A stretch of 64,000 bases of DNA, taken from contig NZ_CP024869.1 in assembly GCF_003052165.1 (NCBI RefSeq), forward strand, positions 1 to 64,000, read 5' to 3'. Each line of letters begins with the position of its first letter. Positions within the stretch are counted from its first letter, which is position 1. The stretch comes from Dietzia sp. JS16-p6b (lineage in GTDB: Bacteria; Actinomycetota; Actinomycetes; Mycobacteriales; Mycobacteriaceae). The position numbers and the translations under genes are program-made. The notes under the pieces are model-generated. The model was not told where the DNA came from, did no database searches, and saw only the letters and a list, made by a program, of their open reading frames with translations. Below are positions 30,131 through 41,939 of the stretch, one piece after another.

Positions 30131-32145
30131 TCAGCCGGGGCCGGGTACCAGCCCGAAGCGGATCACACGCACCACGACCTGGTCGTTCACCCCGGCCTCG
30201 CCGACAGGCGGCTGTTGCGAATAGATCTGCCCCACCCGGGTGAGATCCGGGTCGTTCTGCGGAAGCTCGACCAGCTGACCGCGGCCTCCCCGCCACCCGG
30301 CGCGCTCGAGCGCGGCCAGCGCATCGGGCACGGTGCCGCCCACGAGGTTGGGCATGAGGAACCGGTTACCCGCCGAGACCTGCAGCGTGATCGTGGCTCC
30401 CTTGAGCTGCGTCTGCCCCGCCGGGGTGGACTGGTCCACCACCTCGCCCTCCGGCGCGGTGCCGTCGACCCTGCGGGTGTCCACCCGGAATCCGATGCCC
30501 TCGAGGGTGGCCCGGGCCGAGTCGATGGACTGCCCCACCACCCCCGGCACCTGCAGCTCCTCGGGGCCGGACCCCACCGTCAACCTGACGGGGCGGTCTG
30601 AGGGCACCTGGGCGCCCGGGGGCGGATCGGTGTCCACGACCTTGTCCTGGTCCTCGGCGGTGGAGGGGCGGGCCTCGTTCTCCGGGAGCACCTCGAACCC
30701 TGCCTCCTCGAGGGCCACCCGCGCGTCAACCGGTGACATCCCCATCACGTTGGGGACCATGAGGATCGGCCTGCCGGTGGACACCAGGAGAATGATCTCC
30801 GAGCCGACGGGGAGGCGCTTGCCGGCGATCGGATCAGAGGCGACCACCAGGCCCGCGGGGACCCTCTCGTCCGGCTGCGGGTTCTGTACCGGCTCCAGGC
30901 CGAGGGCGGTCAGTTCATCGACCACCTCCTGCACGGGCCGCTGCGCGACCTCCGGGACGGTCACCTCCTGGACCTGGACGACCCCGCCGTTCCGGTCGGA
31001 CGCCGCCCAGATCGAGAGACCCGCCACGACGGCGAGGACGAGCAGGGCCGCGATCGCGATCGTCGCCGCGCGGGGCCGTCCCCGGCCGCCGTCACCGGTG
31101 TCGGGGCCCGGAGCCCGCGAGGCCCCGACACCGGTGGCCCCACCGGCGGCGAGCCCGGGCAGTGCATGCGCCTCGGTCGGCGCCTCGGACGGCGGGATCC
31201 GGTCGGGCCGGCCCGAGCCGAAGCCCGCCCCGGCGAACCCGTGGGGGGCGTCGGGCCGCTGGCCGTCGTCGAGTTCATCGTCGGAGAGCACCAGCGGCGC
31301 GGCGGGACGACCACCGCTCAGGACGGTGAGCAGGTCGGTGCGCATGTCCCCGGCGGTCTCGTACCGGTTCTCGGGGTTCTTGGCCATCGCCTGCATGACC
31401 ACGGCATCGACGTACCGACCGACCTCGGGGTTGATCGCCGACGGAGGCTGCGGGGACTCCCGGACGTGCTGGTACGCCACCGCGACGGGGGACTCGCCGC
31501 TGAACGGGGGGGTTCCGGTGACCATCTCGTACAACACGCAGCCGGCCGAGTACAGGTCAGATCGTGCGTCGACCGTCTCGCCGCGGGCCTGTTCGGGACT
31601 GAGGTACTGGGCGGTGCCGAGTACGGACGAGGTGGTGGTGAGCGTCGAGGTCGAGTCGCTGACCGCGCGCGCGATGCCGAAGTCCATCACCTTGACGGCC
31701 CCGTCGCGCGAGATCATGATGTTCGCGGGCTTGACGTCGCGGTGGATGATCCCCTTCTTGTGGGAGAAGTCGAGAGCACCGCAGACGTCGGCCATCACCC
31801 CGAGAGCGCGTTCCACCTCCATGGGGCCGTCCATCTTGACGATGTCCCGGATGGTGTCGCCCTCGACCAGTTCCATGACGATGTACGGAAGCGCACCGTC
31901 GTCGGTGCGTTCCTCGCCCGTGTCGTAGATCGCGACGATCGAGGGGTGGTTGAGCGAGGCGGAGTTCTGGGCCTCCCGGCGGAAGCGCTGGTAGAAGGTC
32001 TCGTCGCGGGCCAGTTCGGGCCGCATGATCTTGACCGCCACGTCGCGGCCCAAGACGGTGTCCCGTCCCCGGTGGACCTCGGACATCCCGCCGAAGCCCA
32101 GGACCTCGCCGATCTCGTACCGGCCTGCGAGCAGATGGGGTGTGG

Positions 32146-32149
<4 letters not shown>
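30131..32149 (-). CDS. pknB: Serine/threonine protein kinase PknB with four PASTA domains
   Basis: Essential growth-regulating kinase that senses peptidoglycan fragments and phosphorylates division and wall-synthesis proteins. The 672 residues comprise an N-terminal kinase with P-loop [11 protein letters not shown], catalytic [10 protein letters not shown] and DFG (MDFGIARA), a juxtamembrane linker, one transmembrane helix near 360-380, and four extracellular PASTA repeats (starting near 396, 462, 530 and 592). Its ATG overlaps the pknA stop by 4 bp (ATGA), so translation is coupled. It is the last gene of the fhaA-to-pknB operon. Confidence 0.96.
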
Positions 32150-33701
<1,552 letters not shown>

Positions 33702-33705
<4 letters not shown>

Positions 33706-35174
33706 CCCGCGCCCCCGAGGAGTGCCCCCAGGACCTCGCGGCCGATGGGGGCGGCGTAGGTGGAGCCCACGGTGTCTCTGGTGATGCCGGGACCTGACTC
33801 GAGCGCCACGGCCACGGCCACGTCCTGGCCGGGGACGAAGGCGATGTACCAGGTGTAGGGCACGGTCGTCGCGGCGTCCACGCCGTGCTCGGCGGTACCG
33901 GTCTTGGAGGCGATGGTCACCCCGGGCAGCCCGCCGCCGGCATTGCGTTCCGCGCCCTCCATGAGCTCGGTGAGGGTGGCGGCCTGCTCGTCGGTCAGGG
34001 CGCGCCCCGCGTCCTCGGGGGAGAACCCCTGCACCACGGAGAGGTCTGGCGCCGTGAGCGAGCGGATCAACTGGGGCTGCATGCGTACCCCGCCGTTGGA
34101 GACGGTGGCCGCCACCATGGCGTTCTGCAGGGTCGTCATGCGGACATCGCTCTGACCGATCGAGCTCATGGCGAGTTGCGCGGCGTCCTCCATCTGGCCC
34201 AGGCCGGACGGAGCCGCGGGGATCCCGAGTTCATCCGGTTCCCCGCCGTCCAGACCGAATCGTTCGGCCATCTCGGTGAACGCGTCGGTGCCGATCTCCT
34301 GGCTGAGCTCCACGAACGGCACGTTGCAGGAGAGTTCGAACGCCGTGCGGAGGGTCACGGTGCCGCCACCACAGGTCTGGCCTGCGTAGTTCTGCAGGAA
34401 CGTGGAGGTGCCGGGCAGCAGCGTGCGGTCCGCACCGGACACCGGCGTCTCCGGTCCCATCCCGGATTCGAGTGCGGCGGCCGTCGTGATGACCTTCATG
34501 GTGGACCCGGGCGGCAGGGACTGCTGCGTGGCGTGGTTGAGCAGCGGCCGGTCCGGGCTCTGTTCGATCCGCTCCATCTCCTGGGTGCGGACGGTCTGCT
34601 CCTGGCTGGACAGCGCGTTCGGGTCGAACGCCGGGCTGGAGGCCAGGGCCAGCACCTCCCCGGTCGAGGGCCGGACCGCGGCCACCGAGCCGACGAAGGG
34701 TCCCTGGCCGGCGCCCCGTTGCAGTGCGCCGAAGGCCGCCTCCTGCGCGGCGGGGTCGAGGGTCAGCTCCACCGACCCGCCCTGGGGGGTCCGGCCGGAG
34801 ATGAGTCCGGTGATGCGTTGGGAGAGCAGCCTGGGGTCCGATCCGTTGAGGAAGGCGTCCTGCGACTGTTCGATCCCCGAGGTGGCGTACTGCAGGGAGT
34901 AGTACCCCACCGTCGGACCGAACGCGACCGGGCTGGTGGGATAGGTGCGCTCGAACTCGTACCTGCCGTCCGAGGGCACCGACATGGCCAGCACGCGGCC
35001 CCCGGCGGTGATCTGCCCGCGCTGGCGGGAGTACTCGTCGAGCAGCATCCGGGTGTTGCGGGGGTCGGCCCGCAGTTCATCGGCGCGGAAGACCTGGACC
35101 CAGGTGAGCTGGAGGAGCAGCGCCACCACCATGACGATGGCGGCGACCGCGACCCTGCGGATGGCGGCGTTCAC
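33702..35174 (-). CDS. pbpA: Penicillin-binding protein PbpA (class B transpeptidase)
   Basis: Class B transpeptidase that cross-links peptidoglycan, with RodA as its glycosyltransferase partner. The 490-residue protein has one N-terminal transmembrane helix ([19 protein letters not shown]), the pedestal domain and a transpeptidase domain with SPPGSTMK (active Ser/Lys) near 220, SCN near 283 and KTGTAEHG near 420. It starts at GTG 35174, 7 bp after rodA, and overlaps pknA by 4 bp. Phosphorylation by PknB is known for mycobacterial PbpA. Confidence 0.95.
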
Positions 35175-35181
35175 CCGGCGC

Positions 35182-36624
35182 TCACCCGGCCTTCCGGACG
35201 CGGGCCAGCAGCGGGGTCCGCATCATGCCCGTGGCCGCCTCGGCGAGCGCGGGTGTCTGACGCGGGGTGGGCATCGGTCGACGGGCGTCGTGCGACAACC
35301 GGAGCAGGATGGCCAACAGGGCGTAGTTGGCGAGGAGGCTCGACCCGCCGTAGGCCATGAACGGCAGGGTGAGCCCGGTGAGCGGGATGAGGGTGGAGAC
35401 CCCGCCGACCACCACGAAGACCTGGATGGCGACGGTGAACGCCAGGCCGACGGCGACCAGTTTGCCGAAGCTGTCCCTGATGGTCAGGCCCACCCGGATC
35501 CCGCGCAGGACGACGATCGCGTAGATCATCAGCACGGCCGCGAGGCCGATCAGGCCGAGCTCCTCGCCGATGGTCGAGGTGATGAAGTCGGTACCCGCGA
35601 ACGGCACCTGGTCCGGTCGCCCGTTGCCGAGCCCGGTGCCGCCCATGCCCCCGGAGGCGAGCCCGAACAGGGCCTGTGAGCTCTGGTAACCGCCGGTGTC
35701 GAAGTAGGCGAAGGGGTCCTGCCAGATCTGGAACCGCACCCGCACGTGGCCGAACAGTGCGTAGGCCAACACGCCTCCGATGCCCACGAGGACGACGCCG
35801 ATGAGCAGCCAGCTGATCCGCTCGGTGGCCACGTACAGCATGGTCAGCACGGTGGCGAAGAGCAGCAACGCCATTCCCAGGTCCGTGTTGAACACCAGCA
35901 CTCCCAGGGAGAGGAACCACGCCACGATGATCGGCCCGAGGTCCCGCCCGCGGGGCAGGTCCACGCCGAGGATGCGACGTCCGGCGCTGGTGAACAACTC
36001 ACGCTTCTCGACGAGGATCGAGGCGAAGAAGATGATGAGCAGGATCTTGGCGAACTCGCCGGGTTGGATGGTGAAGCCGGGCAGGATGATCCAGTTCTTG
36101 GCGCCGTTGATCTCGGAGAACCGGGCGGGAAGTACCGCCGGGATCGCCAACAACGCCAGGCCGGAGAAGCCCATGGTGTATCCGTACCGGGACAGCACCC
36201 GGTGGTCGCGGAGGAAGTACAACACGGCCGCCATGAAGGCCAGGCCGATCAGCGTCCAGAGCAACTGTCTGGTGACGTCCATCCCCGGCGGGTCGTTGCC
36301 GTTGGCCACGGCGCGCGCCGCGTAGGCCAGGTCGAGGCGGTAGATGAGCACCAGGCCGAGGCCGTTGAGGAGGGCGACGGCGGGGAGCAGCACGGGGTCC
36401 GAGTACGGCGCCAACCACCGGATCAGCAGATGCGCCACCCCGCACAGGCCCAGGTAGGCCAGGGTCAGCCAGAGCAGGGTCAGGCTCAGTTCCTGCTCCT
36501 GGGCCAGTTGGACGAGGAACAGGGAGAACCCGACGATCACCGACGCGGCGACGAGGAGGACGAGTTCCTTGCCGCGGCGGGGCGGGACGGTGACCGCGGG
36601 CGTTCCGGATGCGGGAGTGGTCAC
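35182..36624 (-). CDS. rodA: SEDS-family peptidoglycan glycosyltransferase RodA/FtsW type
   Basis: Polytopic SEDS polymerase that builds glycan strands from lipid II. The 480 residues contain about 12 helices, with the family segments LDLAYAARA, ILPGFTIQPGEFAKI near 210-225 and the conserved FAGTDFITSTIGEELG motif near 345-360. GTG 36624 lies 3 bp after pstP. Pairing with pbpA directly downstream is the standard RodA-PBP2-like unit in actinobacteria. Confidence 0.94.
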   Translation of the reverse strand: MTTPASGTPAVTVPPRRGKELVLLVAASVIVGFSLFLVQLAQEQELSLTLLWLTLAYLGLCGVAHLLIRWLAPYSDPVLLPAVALLNGLGLVLIYRLDLAYAARAVANGNDPPGMDVTRQLLWTLIGLAFMAAVLYFLRDHRVLSRYGYTMGFSGLALLAIPAVLPARFSEINGAKNWIILPGFTIQPGEFAKILLIIFFASILVEKRELFTSAGRRILGVDLPRGRDLGPIIVAWFLSLGVLVFNTDLGMALLLFATVLTMLYVATERISWLLIGVVLVGIGGVLAYALFGHVRVRFQIWQDPFAYFDTGGYQSSQALFGLASGGMGGTGLGNGRPDQVPFAGTDFITSTIGEELGLIGLAAVLMIYAIVVLRGIRVGLTIRDSFGKLVAVGLAFTVAIQVFVVVGGVSTLIPLTGLTLPFMAYGGSSLLANYALLAILLRLSHDARRPMPTPRQTPALAEAATGMMRTPLLARVRKAG

Positions 36625-36627
36625 AGG

Positions 36628-38142
36628 TCAGCTCACCGCCCGGCAGTCGACCCCCGGCACCGAGGCCGGGGCGGGACGTGGAGTGGGTTCGGGGGAGGGC
36701 TCGGGTGACTGCTCCGGAGGGGGGCCGGGGGAGGTGGTGGGAGACGTGGTGGGCGCCGACGGCGAGGTGGTGGCCTCCGCCGGCTCCTCGCTCCTGCCCC
36801 CGTCGCGCCGGGGTGCACACGGCGGCAGCAGGTTGTCCTCGGCGAGTCGGAAGATCTGGGCCCTGGCGTCCGCGAGGCTGCCCGACGGCATTCCCGCTCG
36901 CACCGATTCGCGGGCCGGCTCGCTCAGATCGCCGATGGCGAAGACGTTGCAGGGCGACGGGAGCGTCCCGGCGTCGTGAAGGGTGAGCTCGTCGTCCTCG
37001 GTCAGACAGGCCTTCTGGCTCACGGAGGCGAGGGAGATGCCGAAGACCTCGCCCGAGATGCCGCGCTTCACCACCACCTGGCTGTCCTCCTCGGCGACGA
37101 AGTAGTTGCTCCGCACGAGCAGCGCGGAGACCCCGACGAGTCCCGCGATCAGCACGATCACCCCGACGACGCTCATCGCGAAACGCCAGCGGGTGCCGCG
37201 GGGGGCGGCGGGTTCCGGCTCGTCCGCGGCTCGCTGCTCCGTGTTCCCGGCCGGCGCCCCCTCGTCGGCCGTGTCCTCGGCGCCTCCCGTGCCGTTCTGG
37301 GAGGCGACCTGGGCACGGGAGAAGGCCGCGGCCCGACCGGCGGCGGTGTCGGCGTTGACGGCGATCTCGCCGGGCTCGTCCGTCGAGGCCGCGCCCACGA
37401 CCACGGGCACGACCGAACCGCCGCGTGGGGAGTCGACCACGTCTGCCACGACGACCGTCACGTTGTCGGGCCCTCCCGAGCGCAGCGCGAGCTGGACCAG
37501 GCGCTCGGCGGCGGCGTCGGCGGAGCCGGTGGCGAGGGTCTCGGCGATGGTCTCGGTGCTCACCGGGTCGGACAGGCCGTCCGAGCAGAGGAGGTAGCGA
37601 TCTCCCACCCGGGCTTCCCGGACGGCGGTGGTGGGCTCGACGGGCTCGCCGGTCAGAGCCTTGAGGATGAGCGAGCGGCGCGGGTGCACGTGGGCTTCCT
37701 CGGCGGTGAGCTCGCCGCGGTCCACGAGTGACTGGACGAAGGTGTCGTCCTTGGTGATCTGCGTGAGGACGCCGTCGCGGAGCAGGTACGCACGTGAGTC
37801 GCCCACGTGGAGCAGCCCCATGCGTCGCCCGTCGAAGAGCAGCGCGGTCAGCGTGCAGCCCATCCCGTCGGCCTCCGGATGCGCCTCGACGTGCGCGGCG
37901 ATCGCCCGGTTGCCCTCGTTCATCGCCCTGCTGAGCGCGCCGGCGAGGTCGGAACCGGGTTGGTCCTCGTCGAGCCTGGCCAGGGTCGCGACCATGATCT
38001 GACTGGCCAGCTCGCCCGCGGCGTGGCCCCCCATGCCGTCGGCCAACACGAGGACGCGGGGAGCGGCGTAGGCGGAGTCCTCGTTGTTCTCGCGCACCAT
38101 CCCCGTGTGTGAGCGGGCGGCGTAGCTGAGCGACGGGGTCAC
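36628..38142 (-). CDS. pstP: PP2C-type protein phosphatase PstP
   Basis: Metal-dependent Ser/Thr phosphatase that reverses PknA/PknB phosphorylation. The 504-residue protein has an N-terminal PP2C domain with RENNEDS (near 19), LVLADGMGGHAAG (near 35), LLHVGDSRAYLLR (near 113) and SDGLSD near 195, carrying the Asp metal ligands. A disordered linker, one transmembrane helix (about 320-345) and a long outer domain rich in Pro/Ser at the end follow. GTG 38142 overlaps the fhaB stop by 4 bp. An upstream in-frame extension is only a shadow of fhaB. Confidence 0.94.
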   Translation of the reverse strand: MTPSLSYAARSHTGMVRENNEDSAYAAPRVLVLADGMGGHAAGELASQIMVATLARLDEDQPGSDLAGALSRAMNEGNRAIAAHVEAHPEADGMGCTLTALLFDGRRMGLLHVGDSRAYLLRDGVLTQITKDDTFVQSLVDRGELTAEEAHVHPRRSLILKALTGEPVEPTTAVREARVGDRYLLCSDGLSDPVSTETIAETLATGSADAAAERLVQLALRSGGPDNVTVVVADVVDSPRGGSVVPVVVGAASTDEPGEIAVNADTAAGRAAAFSRAQVASQNGTGGAEDTADEGAPAGNTEQRAADEPEPAAPRGTRWRFAMSVVGVIVLIAGLVGVSALLVRSNYFVAEEDSQVVVKRGISGEVFGISLASVSQKACLTEDDELTLHDAGTLPSPCNVFAIGDLSEPARESVRAGMPSGSLADARAQIFRLAEDNLLPPCAPRRDGGRSEEPAEATTSPSAPTTSPTTSPGPPPEQSPEPSPEPTPRPAPASVPGVDCRAVS

Positions 38143-38597
38143 GCGCGCAGCTCGATCACGGTCTTGCCGATCCGGATCGGCGTGCCCGCGGCCACCTTGA
38201 CCGGTGTCGTCACCCGCGATCTGTCCAGATAGGTGCCGTTGGTCGAACCCAGGTCCTCGAGGAACCAGTCCGGCCCGTGGGGGGACAGCCTGGCGTGCTG
38301 GTTGGACGCGTAGTCGTCGTCGATCACCAATGTGCACGAGTCGGCGCGGCCGAGCAGGACCGGCTGCTCGGAGAGGGTGATGCGGGTTCCGGCCAGGGCG
38401 CCCTGGGTGACGACGAGGTGGCGTATCGCCTTGGTGCCGCGGCCGAGGAATCCACCACGACGCTCACCCTGGCCACCCGACCTCATCCCGACGTTGCCGA
38501 AGACATCGGTCTTCAGCGCGCGCAGGACGAGGTAGATGAACAGCCACAGCATCACCAGGAGGAGGCCACGCGAGAGTTGCAGAACGAGTCCCTGCAC
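38139..38597 (-). CDS. fhaB: FHA-domain protein FhaB (FipA)
   Basis: A 152-residue phosphothreonine-binding protein linked to division complexes. An N-terminal transmembrane helix (LLLVMLWLFIYLVLRAL) is followed by a linker and an FHA domain (about 65-150) with LLGRADSCTLVIDDDYASNQ, the H-ARL segment and the GSTNGTYL loop. It starts at GTG 38597 and overlaps pstP by 4 bp. Known FhaB targets include the PASTA kinases and FtsZ-related factors in mycobacteria. Confidence 0.93.
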   Translation of the reverse strand: MQGLVLQLSRGLLLVMLWLFIYLVLRALKTDVFGNVGMRSGGQGERRGGFLGRGTKAIRHLVVTQGALAGTRITLSEQPVLLGRADSCTLVIDDDYASNQHARLSPHGPDWFLEDLGSTNGTYLDRSRVTTPVKVAAGTPIRIGKTVIELRA

Positions 38598-38683
38598 GAG
38601 TTCGGTCCTCCCTCTCCGGTCAGGTCACCTCGGGCAACGTGTGATCGCCCCCGGAGGTTCCCGGGGGTCCATGCCTGTCGAGG

Positions 38684-39562
38684 CTAGTCGAACCGGACGG
38701 TGATCTCCGAGTGTCCTACCCGGATCACGTCGCCGTCCGCCAGCTGCCAGTCCTGCACGGGGCCCTCGTTGACCGTGGTCCCGTTGGTGGAGCCCAGGTC
38801 GGACAGGACCGCCTCGCGGCCGTCGAAGTGGATGTCCGCGTGCTGCCGGGACACCCCGGTGTCCGGCAGGCGGAAGGCGGCGTCCTGGCCGCGTCCGAGC
38901 AGGTTGGACCCGCGCTGGAGACGGAACGTCCGACCGGATCCGTCCTCGAGGTGAAGTGTCACCGAGAGCGAGGCGCGTCCCTGGGTGATCTGCGTGGGGG
39001 CGTCGGACGGGCCGCCCCACCCGGTGTTCTGGGCTGCGGATCCGGAGCGGGTGGCGACGGGGTAGTTGGAGGCGGGTGCCTTCATGGGGTGTCTCTCCTG
39101 ACTGGCGTCCGGCGGCGCGGGGACCGGCGACGACGGAGCCGGATGGCCCGGTGCCGGCGCCGGCGCGGCGGCCGAGATGTGGAAGGGGACCGCGTCGGGG
39201 TCCACGACCCCGTTGATGCGCAGCTGCCCGGTGTGGAGGTCGTCGCGCTCGACGAACGTGACCGTGACCGGGCCGTAGGTCTCCCACCCCTGCTCCGCGA
39301 TGTGATCCGAGAGGTGGCGGGAGAAGGTCTTGACGGCCAGGGCCTCGTCCTCCGTGAAGGACGCGTAGTCCGATCGGGCGAGGGTGATGGTGTAGCTGTT
39401 GGAGACGAGCAGGTGACCGTCGACCACCTTGAGCGAGGCCTCCGCCTGCCTGCGTAGCTGTGACTCCACCTCGGCCGCGACCACCTTGCCACCGAAGAGT
39501 CGGGCGAAGGCGTCCCCCACCGCACCCTGGAGTGTGCGTTCGAACTTGCCGACGATTCCCAT
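38684..39562 (-). CDS. fhaA: FhaA: DUF3662 plus FHA-domain protein
   Basis: A 292-residue protein with an N-terminal DUF3662 domain (about 1-125, starting MGIVGKFERTLQGAVGDAFA), a Pro/Ala-rich linker and a C-terminal FHA domain (about 205-290) with NLLGRGQDAAFRLPDTGVSRQH and LGSTNGT. In mycobacteria FhaA binds the phosphorylated pseudokinase domain of MviN and limits peptidoglycan synthesis. The linker is much shorter than in M. tuberculosis FhaA (527 residues). It is the first gene of the operon ending with pknB; the promoter lies in 39563-39726. Confidence 0.93.
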   Translation of the reverse strand: MGIVGKFERTLQGAVGDAFARLFGGKVVAAEVESQLRRQAEASLKVVDGHLLVSNSYTITLARSDYASFTEDEALAVKTFSRHLSDHIAEQGWETYGPVTVTFVERDDLHTGQLRINGVVDPDAVPFHISAAAPAPAPGHPAPSSPVPAPPDASQERHPMKAPASNYPVATRSGSAAQNTGWGGPSDAPTQITQGRASLSVTLHLEDGSGRTFRLQRGSNLLGRGQDAAFRLPDTGVSRQHADIHFDGREAVLSDLGSTNGTTVNEGPVQDWQLADGDVIRVGHSEITVRFD

Positions 39563-39726
39563 GAGTGCCTCCTCTTCTGTGGTGTGTGCCCGGTTCCGCG
39601 GTGTGCGTCTGGTTCGTCCGCCCCGCCACTCGTGTGGGCGGCATCCGGTCGATCATAGAGGCGGGAGCGGCCCGAAGCACGCCTCAGAACACCCCGGGGG
39701 CCGCGTGACCGTGCTCCACCAGCGGA

Positions 39727-39757
39727 TTGGTACGGCCGGTGTGGCGCGTGTTAACGT
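39727..39757 (+). promoter_or_regulatory. Putative tRNA-Leu promoter
   Basis: TTGGTA at 39727-39732 and TAACGT at 39752-39757 are 19 bp apart, with the -10 box 15 bp before the tRNA. Confidence 0.45.
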
Positions 39758-39772
39758 ATTCGGGCGTTACTC

Positions 39773-39855
39773 GGGCGAGTGGCGGAATGGCAGACGCGCT
39801 GGCTTCAGGTGCCAGTGTCCTTCGGGACGTGGGGGTTCAAGTCCCCCTTCGCCCA
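39773..39855 (+). tRNA. leuT: tRNA-Leu (CAG anticodon)
   Basis: A class II tRNA of 83 nt. The acceptor GGGCGAG pairs with TTCGCCC (one G-U), the anticodon stem CTGGC/GCCAG closes TTCAGGT with anticodon CAG, a long variable arm (GTGTCCTTCGGGAC) follows, and the T-arm is GTTCAAGTC. Discriminator A; CCA not encoded. Confidence 0.96.
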
Positions 39856-39884
39856 CACATCCAGTGCAGCCGGGTTGCCCCGGA

Positions 39885-39908
39885 GAAGCCGGCCGACAGG
39901 CCGGCTTC
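39885..39908 (+). terminator. Terminator hairpin after tRNA-Leu
   Basis: GAAGCCGGCC (39885-39894) pairs perfectly with GGCCGGCTTC (39899-39908) around a GACA loop, followed by ATGCATTTCC, 29 bp after the tRNA. Confidence 0.7.
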
Positions 39909-40267
39909 ATGCATTTCCGGGCGCGACAGAGCTCCGGCGGAGGGTGGTCGGACGGCGTCCACCCCACCTGAATCAAGTTCAATTCTTGTCGTGTCGTAAG
40001 CTCATCCAGACGTGCTCCCGGGTAGCGGCACCACCATGCCGAGGCCCGGAGGGCATTGCCGACCAGGTGGACGGAGCAGAGAGCACCCTCTCGCCCGCCC
40101 TGCCCGCGAGCTCGTACCCCGGCTCGCATCGAACTGATCGCCCGTGATGAAAGGCCCGAGACCGGTTTCCGACGCGATCCCGGATGACCCCACGCCGGGG
40201 CCGGCAACCGTGTAAGGATCGGACATCGTTCGTGGTCGGTCGTGCCGGTCTACCTGCGTCGCCCCAT
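39909..40267 (+). other. Long leader/intergenic region before pntA
   Basis: About 360 bp without a convincing gene. Short reading frames exist on both strands but none has a credible start and length. AT-richer sequence at 39970-40010 (with GTCGTAAGCT) could hold a promoter, which would give a 300-nt leader. No known riboswitch was recognised. Confidence 0.4.
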
Positions 40268-40312
40268 CACAACGCTGTCCTCCACAACGCTGTCTTCCAC
40301 AATGCTGTCGAA
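40268..40312 (+). repeat. Three tandem 15-bp repeats before pntA
   Basis: Copies at 40268-40282, 40283-40297 and 40298-40312 begin CACAACGCTGTC, CACAACGCTGTC and CACAATGCTGTC. The array ends 9 bp before the pntA start and just before its AAGGAACC ribosome binding site. The period is a multiple of three and the frame is open into pntA (reading HNAV repeats). Confidence 0.85.
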
Positions 40313-40321
40313 GGAACCCCC

Positions 40322-41935
40322 ATGGCCTCGAGCCTCGAAGAGATCCCCGATATGTCCCCGCAGACCGAGGTGCCGGATCCCGCCGCCGCCCCCTCGGTGA
40401 TCGGCGTGGTCGCCGAGTCCGATCCCTCGGAGAGGCGGGTGGCCGCCACGCCGGCGACGGTGGCGAAGCTGATCGGCCTGGGATACCGGGTCGTGGTGGA
40501 GAACGGGGCGGGAACCCGCGCCGAGTTCTCCGACGCGGCCTACGCCGACGCCGGCGCCGACCTGGTCGACGGCGACACCGCCTGGTCGAGCGACGTCGTG
40601 ATGAAGGTCGCCGTCCCCACCGAGACCGAGGTGACGCGACTGCGGCCGGGCGCCACCCTCGTCGGACTCCTGGCGCCCGCTCAGAACGAGCGGTTGCTGT
40701 CCGTCCTGGCCGAGCGCGGGGTCACCGCACTGGCGATGGACGCGGTTCCGCGGATCTCCCGTGCGCAGTCGATGGACGTCCTGTCCTCCATGGCCAACAT
40801 CGCCGGCTACCGCGCCGTGATCGAGGCCGCCCACCACTTCGGCCGGTTCTTCACCGGACAGGTCACCGCGGCGGGCAAGGTCCCGCCGGCGAAGGTGCTG
40901 GTGGCCGGTGCGGGCGTGGCGGGTCTGGCGGCGATCGGTGCGGCCAGCAGCCTCGGCGCGATCGTCCGCGCGACCGATCCGCGTCCCGAGGTGGCCGACC
41001 AGGTCAAATCGATCGGTGGCGAGTACCTGCCGGTCGAGGTCCCCGACGAGGAGAAGGTCGTCTCCACGGACGGGTACGCCAAGGCGACGAGCGAGGCCTA
41101 CGACCGGGCGGCGGCGGCCCTGTACTCGGCCCAGGCGGCCGACGTGGACATCGTCATCACCACCGCGCTGATCCCGGGCCGGGCGGCCCCGCGCCTGCTC
41201 ACCGCCGCGGACGTGGCGTCGATGAGGCGCGGTTCGGTCATCGTGGACATGGCCGCCGCCCAGGGTGGCAACGTCGAGGGCAGCGTGGCGGACGAGGTGG
41301 TGGTGACCGAGAACGGCGTGACGATCATCGGGTACACCGACCTGGCCGGACGCCTGCCCGCGCAGGCCTCGCAGTTGTACGGCACCAACCTGGTCAACCT
41401 CACCAAGCTTGTCACCCCGGACAAGGACGGGCGGTGGTCGCTGGATCTGGACGACGTCGTCCAGCGCGGGGTGACCGTGGCCCGGGACGGGGAGGTCCTG
41501 TGGCCGCCCCCGCCCGTGCAGGTCAGCGCGGCGCCCGCCGCGGCGGCCGCCGAGCCGCTCGAACCGCCCGCCGAGAAGAAGAAGCTCTCCCCCCGGGCCA
41601 GGCTCGGCCTGATCGCCACGGGGATGGCGCTGCTCCTGCTGCTCACGGCCGTCGCGCCCGGAGACATCCCGCGCCACATCACGGTGTTCGTCCTGGCGAT
41701 CGTGATCGGGTACTACGTGATCGGCAACGTCCACCACGCGCTACACACACCGCTCATGTCGGTGACCAACGCGATCTCCGGCGTGATCGTCGTGGGCGCA
41801 CTGCTCCAGATCGGGATCGACAACACCGTCGGTCAGGTCCTGGCCACCATCGCGATCCTCGTCGCGTCCATCAACGTCTTCGGCGGATTCGCCGTGACGC
41901 GCCGCATGCTCGGCATGTTCTCGAAGGGAGCCTGA
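40322..41935 (+). CDS. pntA: NAD(P) transhydrogenase subunit alpha
   Basis: Proton-pumping transhydrogenase subunit that exchanges hydride between NADH and NADP. The 537 residues combine the NAD-binding domain I ([18 protein letters not shown] near the start, Rossmann [17 protein letters not shown] near 195, PGRAAPRLL near 287) and a C-terminal membrane part with about four helices from residue 420 on. It is thus a fused alpha subunit as in E. coli, not the split alpha1/alpha2 form of many bacteria. ATG 40322 has AAGGAACC upstream. It is followed by pntB with a 4-bp gap. Confidence 0.94.
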   Translation: MASSLEEIPDMSPQTEVPDPAAAPSVIGVVAESDPSERRVAATPATVAKLIGLGYRVVVENGAGTRAEFSDAAYADAGADLVDGDTAWSSDVVMKVAVPTETEVTRLRPGATLVGLLAPAQNERLLSVLAERGVTALAMDAVPRISRAQSMDVLSSMANIAGYRAVIEAAHHFGRFFTGQVTAAGKVPPAKVLVAGAGVAGLAAIGAASSLGAIVRATDPRPEVADQVKSIGGEYLPVEVPDEEKVVSTDGYAKATSEAYDRAAAALYSAQAADVDIVITTALIPGRAAPRLLTAADVASMRRGSVIVDMAAAQGGNVEGSVADEVVVTENGVTIIGYTDLAGRLPAQASQLYGTNLVNLTKLVTPDKDGRWSLDLDDVVQRGVTVARDGEVLWPPPPVQVSAAPAAAAAEPLEPPAEKKKLSPRARLGLIATGMALLLLLTAVAPGDIPRHITVFVLAIVIGYYVIGNVHHALHTPLMSVTNAISGVIVVGALLQIGIDNTVGQVLATIAILVASINVFGGFAVTRRMLGMFSKGA

Positions 41936-41939
41936 GGAG

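Noticed and set aside
39909-40267. Possible riboswitch or small gene upstream of pntA
   Set aside because: No known riboswitch core or credible start with a ribosome binding site recognised.
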